From positions 1 through 64,000 of the forward strand of contig CAKVLL010000006.1 in NCBI GenBank assembly GCA_934757255.1: a stretch of 64,000 bases of DNA, read 5' to 3'. This document shows positions 17,498-27,156 of the stretch, piece after piece. The notes beneath the pieces were generated by a model that was not told where the DNA came from, ran no database searches, and worked only from the letters and a program-made list of their open reading frames with translations. Origin of the DNA: an uncultured Candidatus Melainabacteria bacterium (GTDB lineage: Bacteria; Cyanobacteriota; Vampirovibrionia; Gastranaerophilales; Gastranaerophilaceae). Position numbers and translations under genes: made by a program. Position 1 is the first letter of the stretch; the number at the start of each line of letters is the position of its first letter.

Positions 17498-18317
17498 TTT
17501 CTTTATAGAAGAACACGTTAAAAATGCATTACAAGAAGATATCGGTTTTGGTGATATTACAACCGATTATCTTACAAACGAAGAAGATAGAATGTCTTGT
17601 ACTCTCAACACGAGAGTAGACGGTATTTTTTGCGGTAAGAATGTTTTTGAAATGGTGTTTAAAATTCTTTCGCCATCTATAAATATAAAATTCTATTTTA
17701 ACGATGGCGACGAAATCAAAAAAGGTGATAAAATCGCTGATATTGAAGGTCCAGCTAGATATATTCTGATGGGCGAAAGAACCGCGCTGAATTATGCTCA
17801 AAGAATGAGTGGTATTGCAACTGAAACTAATAAATATCAAAAGGCTGTGGGTGAATTTAAGGCAAGAATTGTTGATACAAGGAAAACTACACCATGTTTT
17901 AGAGCTTTTGAAAAATATTCTGTAAAAACTGGTGGCGGAAGTTTGCACAGATTCAATCTTTCTGACTGTGCAATGATTAAAGATAACCATATTAAATATG
18001 CAGGTTCTTTAACTAAGGCTGTTGAAAAATTACGCCAACACATTTCACACGCTCATAAAATCGAAGTTGAGTGTGATACAATTGAACAAGTAAAAGAAGC
18101 TGTAAATTGTGGTGCTGATATTATAATGCTTGATAATATGTCATTAGGCACAATGAGAGAATGTGTAAAACTTATTGACGGCAAAGCTATTGTTGAAGCT
18201 AGCGGAAATGTTAATTTGAATACAGTACATGATATTGCATCAACGGGAGTTGACATAATATCTTCCAGTGCTATTGTTGCAAAAGCTCCGACATTGGATT
18301 TAGGATTGGATATGTAA
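17487..18317 (+). CDS. nadC: Quinolinate phosphoribosyltransferase (decarboxylating)
   Basis: 276 residues, full length. It makes nicotinate mononucleotide from quinolinate and PRPP. Signatures: ALQEDIGFGDITT near the N-terminus, DTRKTTPCFRAFEKYSVKTG, GGGSLHRFNLSD, IEVECDTIEQ, and IIMLDNMSLGTM in the barrel. Starting ATG lies inside the end of nadB, so the two steps are coupled. It faces the GGDEF gene convergently, and the 49-bp gap holds only a weak hairpin. Confidence 0.96.
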   Translation: MLNNFFIEEHVKNALQEDIGFGDITTDYLTNEEDRMSCTLNTRVDGIFCGKNVFEMVFKILSPSINIKFYFNDGDEIKKGDKIADIEGPARYILMGERTALNYAQRMSGIATETNKYQKAVGEFKARIVDTRKTTPCFRAFEKYSVKTGGGSLHRFNLSDCAMIKDNHIKYAGSLTKAVEKLRQHISHAHKIEVECDTIEQVKEAVNCGADIIMLDNMSLGTMRECVKLIDGKAIVEASGNVNLNTVHDIASTGVDIISSSAIVAKAPTLDLGLDM

Positions 18318-18366
18318 TAATTATTTTATTGGAAAAATAAAATACCTAAAATTTATGCACAGATTA

Positions 18367-20250
18367 CTATAAATCATCTCTAACTAATGATATAAACTCA
18401 TCTGCTAACTTTTTACTCCACTTTTTGTTTATATCAGATTTTATTGTATCTATAGCTTCTGTCGAACTCAATGCTTCACGATACGGACGTTTTTCCATTA
18501 AAGCGAAATAAGAATCTATAATTAAAATTATTTGTGACTCAATAGGAATATCGTCACCTGAAATCTTTTGAGGATATCCGGTTCCATTCCAATTTTCATG
18601 GTGTTTTTCTATTATCGGAATAACATCCACGATATTAGAAATCGGCTTTAAAATTTCTCTTGCAGCTATTATAGGATGCTGTTTAATAGATTTTTTGTCA
18701 TCTTCACTTAACGGCTCACGTTTGTTTAGAAGTTCTTTTGGCAACATCGTATTACCGATATCGTATAATAAAATTGCAATTTTAAGTTTATCTATAGATT
18801 CTTTTGGCAAATCGAAACGTTTAGCAAGCATAGTTGCTAATTCAACTTTTTGCTTCATTCCACCTTGTGCGTGTTCCGGATTGTAAGTTTGAACTAATGA
18901 ATCTGCAACATTATAAAGCCTATTTCTATCAGCATCCATTAACTTTTCGACCAAAAGCCTTGCTGCTGTTGCATCCATAGGAATTCTATGCTTAGATAAT
19001 ATATCAACAAACGTATTAACAGCAACCTCTTGCCAAGATGTTTCATAAGACGGTTTGGCGATAGTAACTCTATTTCGACCATTGCGTTTAGATTCATACA
19101 TTGCTTGGTCTGTCAGTTCTAAAAGTTCTTGAATATCATCTGACTGATCCGGATATGTTGCAACTCCTAAACTAGCCGTAATGTGACCTATTTTATCTAA
19201 TTTAACGGCTTCAATTGCTTTTCTAATACGCTCTGCTGCGATACATCCGCCTTCTATATCAACCCCAGGAAGAATTAGGTTAAATTCTTCACCGCCCATT
19301 CTTGCTGCTACGTCAATTGAGCGCGCGTTACTTTTTAAAACTTCAGCGATTGCTTTTATCGCAATATCACCATAATTGTGACCATAAGTATCATTAATTT
19401 GCTTTAAATGGTCTAAATCTAATCCAATAACAGTAAATTTCTGATTTTGACGCATTGAACGTATAGCTTCTTTTTTTATATATTCTTCAAAATATCTACG
19501 ATTGTACAAACCTGTCATACCATCGGTAACAGCCTGCTCTTTTACAGCTTGAAACAAATCTGCAATTGTAATTGCTAACTCAATTTGCTTTGCAAACAGA
19601 CTCAAAAAGTTTAATTCGCTATTGCTTATATTTTCTCTTGAAGAAAAAACGATTAAAGAGCCAAAATGCGTTTGTTTAGAAACTAGCGGCACTAAAATAT
19701 ATGACTTCATTTTTGCTTCTGAAAGAAATGCCGCAACTTTTTCTTCATTAATATTTGGGATAAAACTTGTGATTAATTTTACAAGTTCTTTTGATTGAAA
19801 AATTTTATTATTTTTAATTGAATCTTTTACTTCATCGAATTCAGGGAAGTGCATCCTATAATCATTCAAATCACAATTGAAATAATCCGCAAATTTATTC
19901 CCCATGTCTTCTCTAGAGGAAGCAACTATTTGTAAGTACTTGCCATCATTATCACTACGTTGTTTTACGATAAAACTGTATAGATAACCCAATTCACCTT
20001 GCAAACTGTTTACAATCGCATTTAAAACGCTAGAAAGAGGCTTTGAAGAATTCATCATTTCCCAAATATGTTGCAATGTAAGCATTTGACGATTTGCTCT
20101 ATCCAATTCTTTGGTTCTAGCAACAATTTCAGCTTCTAATTTTGCATTTTTTTCGTAAACCTCTAAAAGCGAATCTGAACCTGAATATACTGTAGATTCA
20201 ACTTTATCTAACTTATTTTTGAAATTTCTAAAACTTTCAAAAAAGCTCAC
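18367..20250 (-). CDS. GAF-GGDEF protein with degenerate HD-GYP domain
   Basis: 627 residues. An N-terminal coiled coil (20-75), a GAF-like sensor (~80-235) and a diguanylate cyclase domain (~240-400) with GGEEF and a preceding RSID inhibitory I-site 5 residues upstream. A C-terminal HD-GYP-like domain follows (~415-620). The cyclase site looks intact, so c-di-GMP synthesis is expected. In the phosphodiesterase part the HHENWNGTGYP motif remains, but the metal-binding HD is changed to YD (LLYDIGN). That half may therefore be inactive or regulatory. No membrane segment. Confidence 0.9.
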   Translation of the reverse strand: MSFFESFRNFKNKLDKVESTVYSGSDSLLEVYEKNAKLEAEIVARTKELDRANRQMLTLQHIWEMMNSSKPLSSVLNAIVNSLQGELGYLYSFIVKQRSDNDGKYLQIVASSREDMGNKFADYFNCDLNDYRMHFPEFDEVKDSIKNNKIFQSKELVKLITSFIPNINEEKVAAFLSEAKMKSYILVPLVSKQTHFGSLIVFSSRENISNSELNFLSLFAKQIELAITIADLFQAVKEQAVTDGMTGLYNRRYFEEYIKKEAIRSMRQNQKFTVIGLDLDHLKQINDTYGHNYGDIAIKAIAEVLKSNARSIDVAARMGGEEFNLILPGVDIEGGCIAAERIRKAIEAVKLDKIGHITASLGVATYPDQSDDIQELLELTDQAMYESKRNGRNRVTIAKPSYETSWQEVAVNTFVDILSKHRIPMDATAARLLVEKLMDADRNRLYNVADSLVQTYNPEHAQGGMKQKVELATMLAKRFDLPKESIDKLKIAILLYDIGNTMLPKELLNKREPLSEDDKKSIKQHPIIAAREILKPISNIVDVIPIIEKHHENWNGTGYPQKISGDDIPIESQIILIIDSYFALMEKRPYREALSSTEAIDTIKSDINKKWSKKLADEFISLVRDDL

Positions 20251-20311
20251 TAGTGTTATCCTTTAATTCCTCTGTATACACCTATTATAACATATTTTTA
20301 TAAAAATTAAA

Positions 20312-20385
20312 CCTCCTCGATGGGAGTTGAACCCATGACCTCTGGCTTCGGAGACCAACGCTCTATCCAACTGAGCTACGAGGAG
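20312..20385 (-). tRNA. tRNA-Arg (CCG)
   Basis: On the minus strand the 7-bp acceptor arms CTCCTCG / CGAGGAG pair. The D-arm is GCTCAGTTGGATAGAGC, the anticodon loop CTCCGAA has anticodon CCG (codon CGG), and the T-arm is TGGGTTCAACTCCCA. Discriminator base G; CCA is not encoded. 74 nt. Confidence 0.93.
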
Positions 20386-20467
20386 ATATAAATAAATTTT
20401 AACATATAAATAGCAAAAAATATTTTTACGTGTTTTAATAAACTATGAATAAATCAAAGGAGTTGTT

Positions 20468-20689
20468 ATGAGAATTCAACCAATTTTTTGCACACCTATT
20501 AACAGAACACATTTTAAAAGTTCTAATAAAGCTGAAGATGATATAAAAAAACAAGAGGAAGAACTTCATAAAGAAGAAGATGAAATAAAAAAACAAGTTG
20601 AATTTCTAAATAGAGAACAATATAAACTTAACAATGAAGAACGTAAACTTGAACGTGAGAAGAATGATATTGAAAGATTAAGCCATTAA
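20468..20689 (+). CDS. Short coiled-coil protein with MRIQPI N-terminus
   Basis: 73 residues. The start MRIQPIFCTPINRTHFKSS is followed by an uninterrupted, highly charged helix (Glu/Lys heptads, residues 22-70). Ribosome site AAAGGAG lies 6 bases before ATG. The N-terminus resembles that of the 72-aa gene at 22698 (MKIQAINN... INFGW) and the 104-aa gene at 37444 (MKILPVITN). This suggests a shared short leader, perhaps a targeting tag (inference). Its 3' end overlaps the convergent 626-aa gene by 12 bp. Confidence 0.7.
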   Translation: MRIQPIFCTPINRTHFKSSNKAEDDIKKQEEELHKEEDEIKKQVEFLNREQYKLNNEERKLEREKNDIERLSH

Positions 20690-22558
20690 TCTTTGTTTTT
20701 CATCTTGAATTCTTCCAACTTCATCTTTAGCAGCAGTTGAGATTCCAAACAAATTGAATTTTGACAAATCAACTTCTTTTGCAGCAGCTACAATGCCTTC
20801 GTAGGAAGTAGTAATTTTGTTTACAAAAAGTTGTTGAACAGTGCTTGAAGCATTTGAGAAATATTCCATTGCCCAATCTTGTGTCGTAGAACCCATTTCG
20901 CCAAATTTTTTGAAAACTTGTGTTGCGAAACTAAACTTAGTTTCGTTAGCTTCTTTTAAATAAGAGTTAATATTACTTGCGCTTTGGAACGCTTTGCTTT
21001 GCAAATTTAAAATTTCAAAATTTGTAAGTTTTGTATCACTTTCCTTTTTCTCATCAGCTTTAGTTAAATCAGTTGTTTTTTCAACAACAAAGTTTTGATT
21101 TATTTTATTTTCTTCGGAAGAAGCTACTATTTTATTAAAAGTTAATTTTTGTTGAATCACATCTTGATTATGTTCTTCAACTGACTTTTTATTTTCGTGT
21201 CCAACAGTTCCTTGTTTTTCCTCGTATGGAGTTTTTAATTTTGCATTGCTGTTTGTAGCAACTATTGTATAGTTTCCGTTTGTAGCTTCATCCAAAACTT
21301 TTACCAATTCTTCTTTTGGCATATTCAAAGCTTCCGGATGATGTTCGATGTATTCGTTAACTTGTTTTAAAACATCTTTATAAATAGGAAAATTATAAGC
21401 GTCTTTATTTACAGTACCTAAGATATCTTTCTTGGCAGTTTCAGAGATTTTAGTATTGTTTGCAGTACCAACGGTTACACCGGAATAAAGGTTTCTGTAT
21501 ACATCTCTTTCTGCGACAAGTTCTTTTTCTTCTTCAGTAAGTTCAATGCCTTTTTCTTCTTTTTCTTTAATAGCTTTAAGTTTATCAGCATTTTCTCTGA
21601 AAAATTCTTTTGCCGGACCGCTCATTTCGGCATAAGTTTCATTTATACTTTCTTCTCCTTTTCCAGAAAAAAGTGTAGAAACAAGTGCAACACTATCGTC
21701 GTCAGAAGGAACATTTCCTTCTATATCTTTAGAAGAAATAGCTTCTTTTATTTCTTTACCGGTCCATCCATCAAACCAATCTTGCTTAGCTTGAGTAGTT
21801 TCAAAACTTGCAAGAACAACATTTAAGCCTTTTAATCTGCTATCTGCAGCCAAAGTTGTAATAGCTTGTTTAAAAATTGCTTTTTCTTCATCGGGAGTAT
21901 TGATTAATAAACGACCAAATGTTTGTAATTGACCTTTATAAATACTTGCTTTTTCTTTTGTTGATTTAGCATTTTTCAAAGGTGCTAACAAAGTCTTATT
22001 GAAGAAATCAAACAATGCTTTTTCTAATTCATCCGGTTTAATATTTTCTAAAGTTGCATCATTTTTTAGACAACCTGTTTCTTTTAATCTTTCCAAAAGA
22101 GATGATTTTTTAACACCATTGTTGTGTTTTTTAAATCCTTCAATTGTCCAACCGGTGTTTACAGCGATAAAATAAGTGTTACCTAATTTACCTGTTTTTT
22201 CTAAATCAATTTTGCCATCAGCAATAGAATCTTTAATTGCAGCTTTTAAACAATCGATAATTTGTCTTATTTTTTCGTCTTTTGCTGATTCGATTTGTTT
22301 TTGATTCATACCTGAGATGCGATATAAAACACCGCTATTTTTAATTTCTTCAGGTTTCAAACCAAATTTAGAGAATTCTGCACACAATTTTTCCAACAAT
22401 TCATCAAGTTTAGAGGTATTCTTCTTTTCTTCTACAGAGGCATTTGTTTCATTAATGTTTGAATAAATAGAATTAGCAAAATTACTGTTTTCAGCCTTGT
22501 TAACAGCAGAATTCGCTTGTATTGGAGAATATTCAGCTTTACTAATTGCATTCACCAT
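20678..22558 (-). CDS. Large helical hypothetical protein, 626 aa
   Basis: Start MVNAISKAEYSPIQANSAVN, Asn/Ser/Ala-rich for the first ~45 residues, then mostly charged helices without membrane segments, Cys or recognisable enzyme motifs. The region ~80-240 looks like a compact folded domain (LLERLKETGCLKN, ELEKALFDFFNKTLL). The rest is Lys/Glu-rich. It has its own GCAATT-like promoter in the 22559-22697 gap and terminates against the small coiled-coil gene. Function unknown; the N-terminus has no classical signal peptide. Confidence 0.8.
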   Translation of the reverse strand: MVNAISKAEYSPIQANSAVNKAENSNFANSIYSNINETNASVEEKKNTSKLDELLEKLCAEFSKFGLKPEEIKNSGVLYRISGMNQKQIESAKDEKIRQIIDCLKAAIKDSIADGKIDLEKTGKLGNTYFIAVNTGWTIEGFKKHNNGVKKSSLLERLKETGCLKNDATLENIKPDELEKALFDFFNKTLLAPLKNAKSTKEKASIYKGQLQTFGRLLINTPDEEKAIFKQAITTLAADSRLKGLNVVLASFETTQAKQDWFDGWTGKEIKEAISSKDIEGNVPSDDDSVALVSTLFSGKGEESINETYAEMSGPAKEFFRENADKLKAIKEKEEKGIELTEEEKELVAERDVYRNLYSGVTVGTANNTKISETAKKDILGTVNKDAYNFPIYKDVLKQVNEYIEHHPEALNMPKEELVKVLDEATNGNYTIVATNSNAKLKTPYEEKQGTVGHENKKSVEEHNQDVIQQKLTFNKIVASSEENKINQNFVVEKTTDLTKADEKKESDTKLTNFEILNLQSKAFQSASNINSYLKEANETKFSFATQVFKKFGEMGSTTQDWAMEYFSNASSTVQQLFVNKITTSYEGIVAAAKEVDLSKFNLFGISTAAKDEVGRIQDEKQRLMA

Positions 22559-22570
22559 CTTAAATACCTC

Positions 22571-22604
22571 ATATATAAAAAGTATTTAAAACCTATGCAA
22601 TTTC
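22571..22604 (-). promoter_or_regulatory. GCAATT-like promoter (degenerate)
   Basis: The minus strand reads GAAATTGC (from 22604), then AATACTTTTTATATATG. The segment AATACTTTTTATATAT is identical to the site at 32851-32885. An alternative reading as a standard promoter is TTGCAT-N17-TATATA. Confidence 0.4.
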
Positions 22605-22697
22605 AAAGAAAAAATTTATCTTTACAAAAGTTTACACAATTCAATCAAAACTAATTTTTAATAGTGAATGTAATTATTCTGTACCAAGAATAAAAAA

Positions 22698-22916
22698 CTA
22701 GTGAATATTTTTAAACCAAAATGATTTTGTAAATATTTTACCAAAAGCCTCTTTCAATACACCTCCAATTCCCAGCATTGTGTATTTAAAATCTTTAATT
22801 CTAGAACTTTTTGAGGTTATATTTTGCTCCATTGGTCCACCAAACCAACCAAAATTTATATTTTTTTTGTTTACGTTTGTATTTGGTGTGATATTATTGA
22901 TTGCTTGAATTTTCAT
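22698..22916 (-). CDS. Small hypothetical protein with MKIQAINN N-terminus
   Basis: 72 residues: MKIQAINNITPNTNVNKKNI then NFGWFGGPMEQ, then a basic/hydrophobic C-terminus (MLGIGGVLKEAFGKIFTKSF). The start is 8 bp after the stop of the upstream 484-aa gene, so it is the second gene of that unit; AGGGGGAAAT precedes the ATG. The N-terminal pattern MKIQxI...NxxF recurs in other genes of the window. Function unknown. Confidence 0.65.
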   Translation of the reverse strand: MKIQAINNITPNTNVNKKNINFGWFGGPMEQNITSKSSRIKDFKYTMLGIGGVLKEAFGKIFTKSFWFKNIH

Positions 22917-22924
22917 ATTTCCCC

Positions 22925-24379
22925 CTAATCTATTTCTTCTTGATGATTTTCAAAGTCATAAACTCCAGGAAATGCATCAACACCGGTTGTTTTTCTTGTT
23001 ACATAATACTGGAATTTTGGTATAAGTGTAGACAAGAATGTTGCGGCAACTGCAAAACCGGCCAAGAAATTTATACCATTAAATATTAAATTTTTCTTTT
23101 CAACCTTTTCAAGTAATGCTTTGTTTATTTTTCCACCCTTAGCTTCTTTACATATTGTATCAACATACTGCGCCATTTCTTTTTTCAAATTATACAATTT
23201 TTTATTTGAAACATATTTATATTCTGATGTACTTGCACCACCAGTGAATTCTTCAAACACTTTATTCAACATTTTAGGATCATTGATTTCAGCTTTATTG
23301 AAAGAATCTATTAATTGTTGTTTTGTAAGAACCGCTTCACCCATTCTTTCAGGTTGAAGTTTTGACATTTCCCTTACTCTTTCGAGCGTTGCAGCATCTT
23401 TAATATATTTTTCGGCTTCTGATAACTTGATTACTTCAAGAGGTTTTTTGTTAAACATTTTATCTAAGCCAGAGAGTTTTTCTGTCTCAAATTTAAACTC
23501 TGAAGATAAAGCTTGCTCATTGCCTAATACAGCTTTTTTAAATTCATTTACATCTATATTATTATTACCAACATAATTCATCAAATGCTCGTTAAAGATT
23601 TTTGTAGAAGATGGATTTAATCTTCTAGCATGCCCTGATTGAGCAAAGTTTAAAACATTTCCAACATGACCTTGCGCCCACATATAGAAATAAATAGATC
23701 CAACATCGCGAATAAATACTTCACGACGTTCTTCTTTTCTTCTGGCATTATACATACGACCACCGGCTATACCGGCATCTGATGACAACAATTTACCAGT
23801 ATTTGTATTTTCAATACAATTAGTAAATTTGTTTATTGCTCCTATCGCGCCAGCTCCCTTAAAACTTGGTAATTTTGCAGGCTTAGTTCCTGCTTGTTCC
23901 TTTTCAACTCTTCTTTCATGACGCAATTTTTTAGTCAAACCTTGGTTAACTTTTGGCATAACAAAGCCTATAAACAAGTTTGCAAGTACAATACTTGTTA
24001 AAACTTTTGTACCTTTTATTAAAGCAACTTGTTTTGGTGTAAAGCCTTTTGGTGCGACCTTTTTCATAAAATTATCAAAAGGAGTTCTTAAAATTTTATC
24101 AGTACCAACATCAAAATTTGCACCCGGTTTCTTTAATATTTTACCAATTAGCTTATCGCCCAGCTTATTGAGAGATGCTACACCGCATAGCCAAACAATA
24201 GACCCCATTGACTCTTCAATAAAACGTTCTCTTGCTTCATCCCACTTGCCACGTTTGTATGCCTGATAAGTTCTTCCTGTTACAACAGTAGCTTCTAATG
24301 CAATAATTGGTTCCATTGCATCAGCTTTAGTCATTTTTGTAACAAATTTTGATATATTTTGGTTAGAAATTGGATTCAA
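22925..24379 (-). CDS. Membrane-associated hypothetical protein, 484 aa
   Basis: Start MNPISNQNISKFVTKMTKAD. Hydrophobic segments occur at ~28-36, ~64-78, ~150-168 (LTSIVLANLFIGFVMP) and ~440-458 (FLAGFAVAATFLSTLIP). Between them is a soluble, charged helical domain of ~250 residues. No enzyme motif recognised. It leads a two-gene unit with the 72-aa MKIQAINN protein. It could be a membrane anchor or a transmembrane effector; nothing in the sequence decides this. Confidence 0.75.
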   Translation of the reverse strand: MNPISNQNISKFVTKMTKADAMEPIIALEATVVTGRTYQAYKRGKWDEARERFIEESMGSIVWLCGVASLNKLGDKLIGKILKKPGANFDVGTDKILRTPFDNFMKKVAPKGFTPKQVALIKGTKVLTSIVLANLFIGFVMPKVNQGLTKKLRHERRVEKEQAGTKPAKLPSFKGAGAIGAINKFTNCIENTNTGKLLSSDAGIAGGRMYNARRKEERREVFIRDVGSIYFYMWAQGHVGNVLNFAQSGHARRLNPSSTKIFNEHLMNYVGNNNIDVNEFKKAVLGNEQALSSEFKFETEKLSGLDKMFNKKPLEVIKLSEAEKYIKDAATLERVREMSKLQPERMGEAVLTKQQLIDSFNKAEINDPKMLNKVFEEFTGGASTSEYKYVSNKKLYNLKKEMAQYVDTICKEAKGGKINKALLEKVEKKNLIFNGINFLAGFAVAATFLSTLIPKFQYYVTRKTTGVDAFPGVYDFENHQEEID

Positions 24380-24574
24380 AATCAGAAAAACCTTTCATAT
24401 TACATGGCTGGTGTTTATAAAAAACGTAAAAGAATATTTTTGACAATTTTAAATAAAAATGTTACAAAAGTAAACATTTTAAGAAAAAATATTAACCTAT
24501 ACTTGTATTTAGTTTATGTTTTGTATAAGATAGATGTAAATGTATAAGATAGTCAAAATATAAGGAATAGCAAA

Positions 24575-24928
24575 ATGAATCCTATTATTAAAAATTTAGA
24601 AGCAGAATACACAACAAGAGAATTACCAGAAATGAATCCTGGTGATACAGTTAGAGTTTCTGTAAAAATCGTAGAAGGTAACAAAGAAAGATTACAGGCT
24701 TATGAAGGTACTATTATTGCAGAACACGGTTCTGGTATTAATAAGACAATCACTGTAAGAAAAGTATTCCAAGGTGTTGGTGTTGAACGTGTATTCTTAG
24801 TACACTCTCCACGTATTGACAAAATCACTGTTCAAAGACGTGGTGATGTTAAACGTGCTAAATTGTATTATTTAAGAGAACGTTCAGGTAAAGCAACTCG
24901 TATTAAGGAAAAAATTGAAAAAAGATAA
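24575..24928 (+). CDS. rplS: 50S ribosomal protein L19
   Basis: 117 residues, complete. Characteristic words: PEMNPGDTVRVSVKIVEGN, YEGTIIAEHGSG, TVRKVFQGVGVERVF, VQRRGDVKRAKLYYLRERSG. L19 sits at the 30S-50S interface. The TATAAGAT about 45 bp upstream is a plausible -10. It overlaps rbgA by 14 bp, so a structural protein of the large subunit and its assembly GTPase are co-translated. Confidence 0.97.
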   Translation: MNPIIKNLEAEYTTRELPEMNPGDTVRVSVKIVEGNKERLQAYEGTIIAEHGSGINKTITVRKVFQGVGVERVFLVHSPRIDKITVQRRGDVKRAKLYYLRERSGKATRIKEKIEKR

Positions 24929-25769
24929 GTTGCACATTCACTGGTACCCAGGTCATATTGCGAAAGCAGAGCGTCAACTTAAAGAAAAATTAAATCTTGT
25001 TGATGTGATTATTGAGGTACGTGATAGCAGATTACCTTTGAGTAGCAGTTATGCGAACATAAAGAAGCTTTTGGGAGATAAACCAAGGCTTCTTTTGTTG
25101 AATAAAGCCGATTTGGTTGATAAAAACGAACTTAAAAACTGGGTTGGTTACTTAAAAGAAACAACAGGCTGTCCTGTAATTATTTCTGATGCTAAGAGTG
25201 CGAAGGAGTTACCTCAAGTTGTAAAACAAGCTGTTGAACTAAGTGAACCTAAAATCCAAGCATTGATGGCAAAAGGTTTACTTAGACGTCCGGCTAGAGC
25301 AATGGTAGTTGGCATGCCGAATGTTGGAAAATCTAGCGTCATAAATAAACTTACAAAATCTTCAAAAACAAAAATTGGTGCAAAAGCCGGTGTTACAAGA
25401 CAGCAACAGTGGGTTAGGATTAATCCGAAATTAGATTTGTTAGATACTCCAGGTATTATTCCAACTAAACAGGATGATCAGATGCAAGCTGTAAAATTGG
25501 CATTTGTGAGTTCTGTTTCTGAAAATGCATATTCGCCAGAGCCTGTAGCTAAAGCGCTATTAGAAATGTTGGCTAAAAAGCATAAGAATGAACTTTCTAA
25601 ACATTATAACGTTGAAAATCTTACGCTTGAAGAGATTGCAACTAAAAGAAATTGGATTATAAAAGGTGAATACCCTGACACAGAAAGAACAGCTATTTTT
25701 ATACTAAAAGACTTTAGAGAAGGGCGTTTGGGGCTGTTTATACTGGATGATTTGCCGGAATTGCAGTAA
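24915..25769 (+). CDS. rbgA: Ribosome biogenesis GTPase RbgA (YlqF)
   Basis: 284 residues, with circularly permuted GTPase motifs: G4 LLLNKADLVD (~75), then G1 GMPNVGKSSV (~133), then G3 LDTPGII (~175). The N-terminal HIHWYPGHIAKAERQL is diagnostic of YlqF/RbgA. The C-terminal ANTAR-like tail binds rRNA in B. subtilis, where the protein is needed for late 50S assembly. It overlaps rplS and is followed by a strong bidirectional terminator. Confidence 0.95.
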   Translation: MKKDKLHIHWYPGHIAKAERQLKEKLNLVDVIIEVRDSRLPLSSSYANIKKLLGDKPRLLLLNKADLVDKNELKNWVGYLKETTGCPVIISDAKSAKELPQVVKQAVELSEPKIQALMAKGLLRRPARAMVVGMPNVGKSSVINKLTKSSKTKIGAKAGVTRQQQWVRINPKLDLLDTPGIIPTKQDDQMQAVKLAFVSSVSENAYSPEPVAKALLEMLAKKHKNELSKHYNVENLTLEEIATKRNWIIKGEYPDTERTAIFILKDFREGRLGLFILDDLPELQ

Positions 25770-25776
25770 TACATAT

Positions 25777-25817
25777 AAAAAAAATAACAGACGGTTAAAC
25801 CGCCTGTTATTTTTTTG
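25777..25817. terminator. Bidirectional terminator between rbgA and alcohol dehydrogenase
   Basis: AATAACAGACGGTTAAACCG with CGCCTGTTATT forms a long stem flanked by A- and T-runs on both sides, serving both convergent genes. Confidence 0.9.
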
Positions 25818-25830
25818 TAATTTATAAATT

Positions 25831-27018
25831 CTATAAAGAACTTCTATAAATTTCTTCAACAGCTTCTTTTGTAGCCTTTGTTGGTGCAATTGCTAGTAAA
25901 CCATCAAGAGAAGGTGTCGTGAATGCCAAATTAACAAGATTTGGAACATCAGCTTCTGTAAATCCTTCGTCTTTTAATTTATTTGGAACACCAACAGATT
26001 TTAACCATTCGTAAACACCTTTAGAAGCCTCGTCAGCAGTTTCTACTTTTCCAACTACCGGTTCTAGGATGTATTTTAATGTTTCAGCTTTAGCAGAGAA
26101 AATATTTTTAACAACAGCCGGTAGAAGCATTGCCAAACCTAAACCATGTGACAAATCATGTTTTACAGCACTCAATGGATGTTCTAAAGCATGAGTATAA
26201 TGTAATAAACCATTATCAAAACATACGCCACCCATCATAGCAGCATAAGCTAAGAAATATCTTGCTTCCAAATCTTCAGGATTTTCGATTGCTTTAGGTA
26301 AATACTTAGAAACAAGCGTAACAACTTCTCTTGCTAAAGTAATTGCATAAGGCGATGCAACCGTTGATGTAGCTGCTTCTATTACGTGATTAACAGCATC
26401 AATTGAAACAAAACGAGTTTGTTTTGGTGACAATTTTACCATCAAAGCCGGATCATCAATTGCATAAGTTGGATAAATGCAATCATAAGCAATTGCTGGC
26501 TTGTAATCTTTTTCAGGAATTGTTACAACCGCAAATCTATTTGTTTCCGTACCTGTGCCGTGTGTTAAATTAATAGCAACAATTGGTGCAGCAACTTCCG
26601 GAGTGAAAGTAAATTCATAGATATCGTTTGCTGTTTTATCAGGGTATTTAAGCAAAATAGCTACTGATTTACCGGCATCCGTAGGAGAACCACCACCAAT
26701 TGCAATAACAGCTTTTGCGCCAAAATCTTTAGCTAATTTGGCAGCTTCATTTACAGCTGTTGAAGTTGGGTTTGGTGTTACTCCGTCATAATTAACATAT
26801 TCAACACCATTATTTTGTAATGCTTTTTCAACAACAGCCCATGCCCCAGTTGCTTTATATGCATTTTTACCGCTCATTACGATAACTTTATCCAAACCTT
26901 TTGATTTAAAATCTTTTGCGATATCTTCAATCTTATTGATAGCACCGCATCCGAAAAATACAGAAGTTCTTGTTCTGATTTCACGAACTTCATGGATATT
27001 AACATCTTTTTCCCACAT
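25831..27018 (-). CDS. Iron-containing alcohol dehydrogenase (group III)
   Basis: 395 residues. N-terminal Rossmann-like NAD domain with AIGGGSPTDAGKS (~105) and NLTHGTGTETNRFA. The C-terminal helical domain has the expected metal ligands: Asp/His in SIDAVNHVIEA, His in LHYTHALEHPLS and His in KHDLSHGLGLA. Members reduce aldehydes to alcohols with NAD(P)H, consistent with a fermentative lifestyle. Substrate unknown. Monocistronic; the start has AGGAGAA 7-10 bases upstream. Confidence 0.92.
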   Translation of the reverse strand: MWEKDVNIHEVREIRTRTSVFFGCGAINKIEDIAKDFKSKGLDKVIVMSGKNAYKATGAWAVVEKALQNNGVEYVNYDGVTPNPTSTAVNEAAKLAKDFGAKAVIAIGGGSPTDAGKSVAILLKYPDKTANDIYEFTFTPEVAAPIVAINLTHGTGTETNRFAVVTIPEKDYKPAIAYDCIYPTYAIDDPALMVKLSPKQTRFVSIDAVNHVIEAATSTVASPYAITLAREVVTLVSKYLPKAIENPEDLEARYFLAYAAMMGGVCFDNGLLHYTHALEHPLSAVKHDLSHGLGLAMLLPAVVKNIFSAKAETLKYILEPVVGKVETADEASKGVYEWLKSVGVPNKLKDEGFTEADVPNLVNLAFTTPSLDGLLAIAPTKATKEAVEEIYRSSL

Positions 27019-27156
27019 AAAAATTCTCCTTTCTTAACACTACAAGATAATTATAGTCTATTAAGAAAAAATGTAAAGTTTTGTAAAGTTTCGTTACAAA
27101 AATAGCTAAAATATAATGATATTGTAAACTTTAGCTTACAAAACGATATTACCTAC

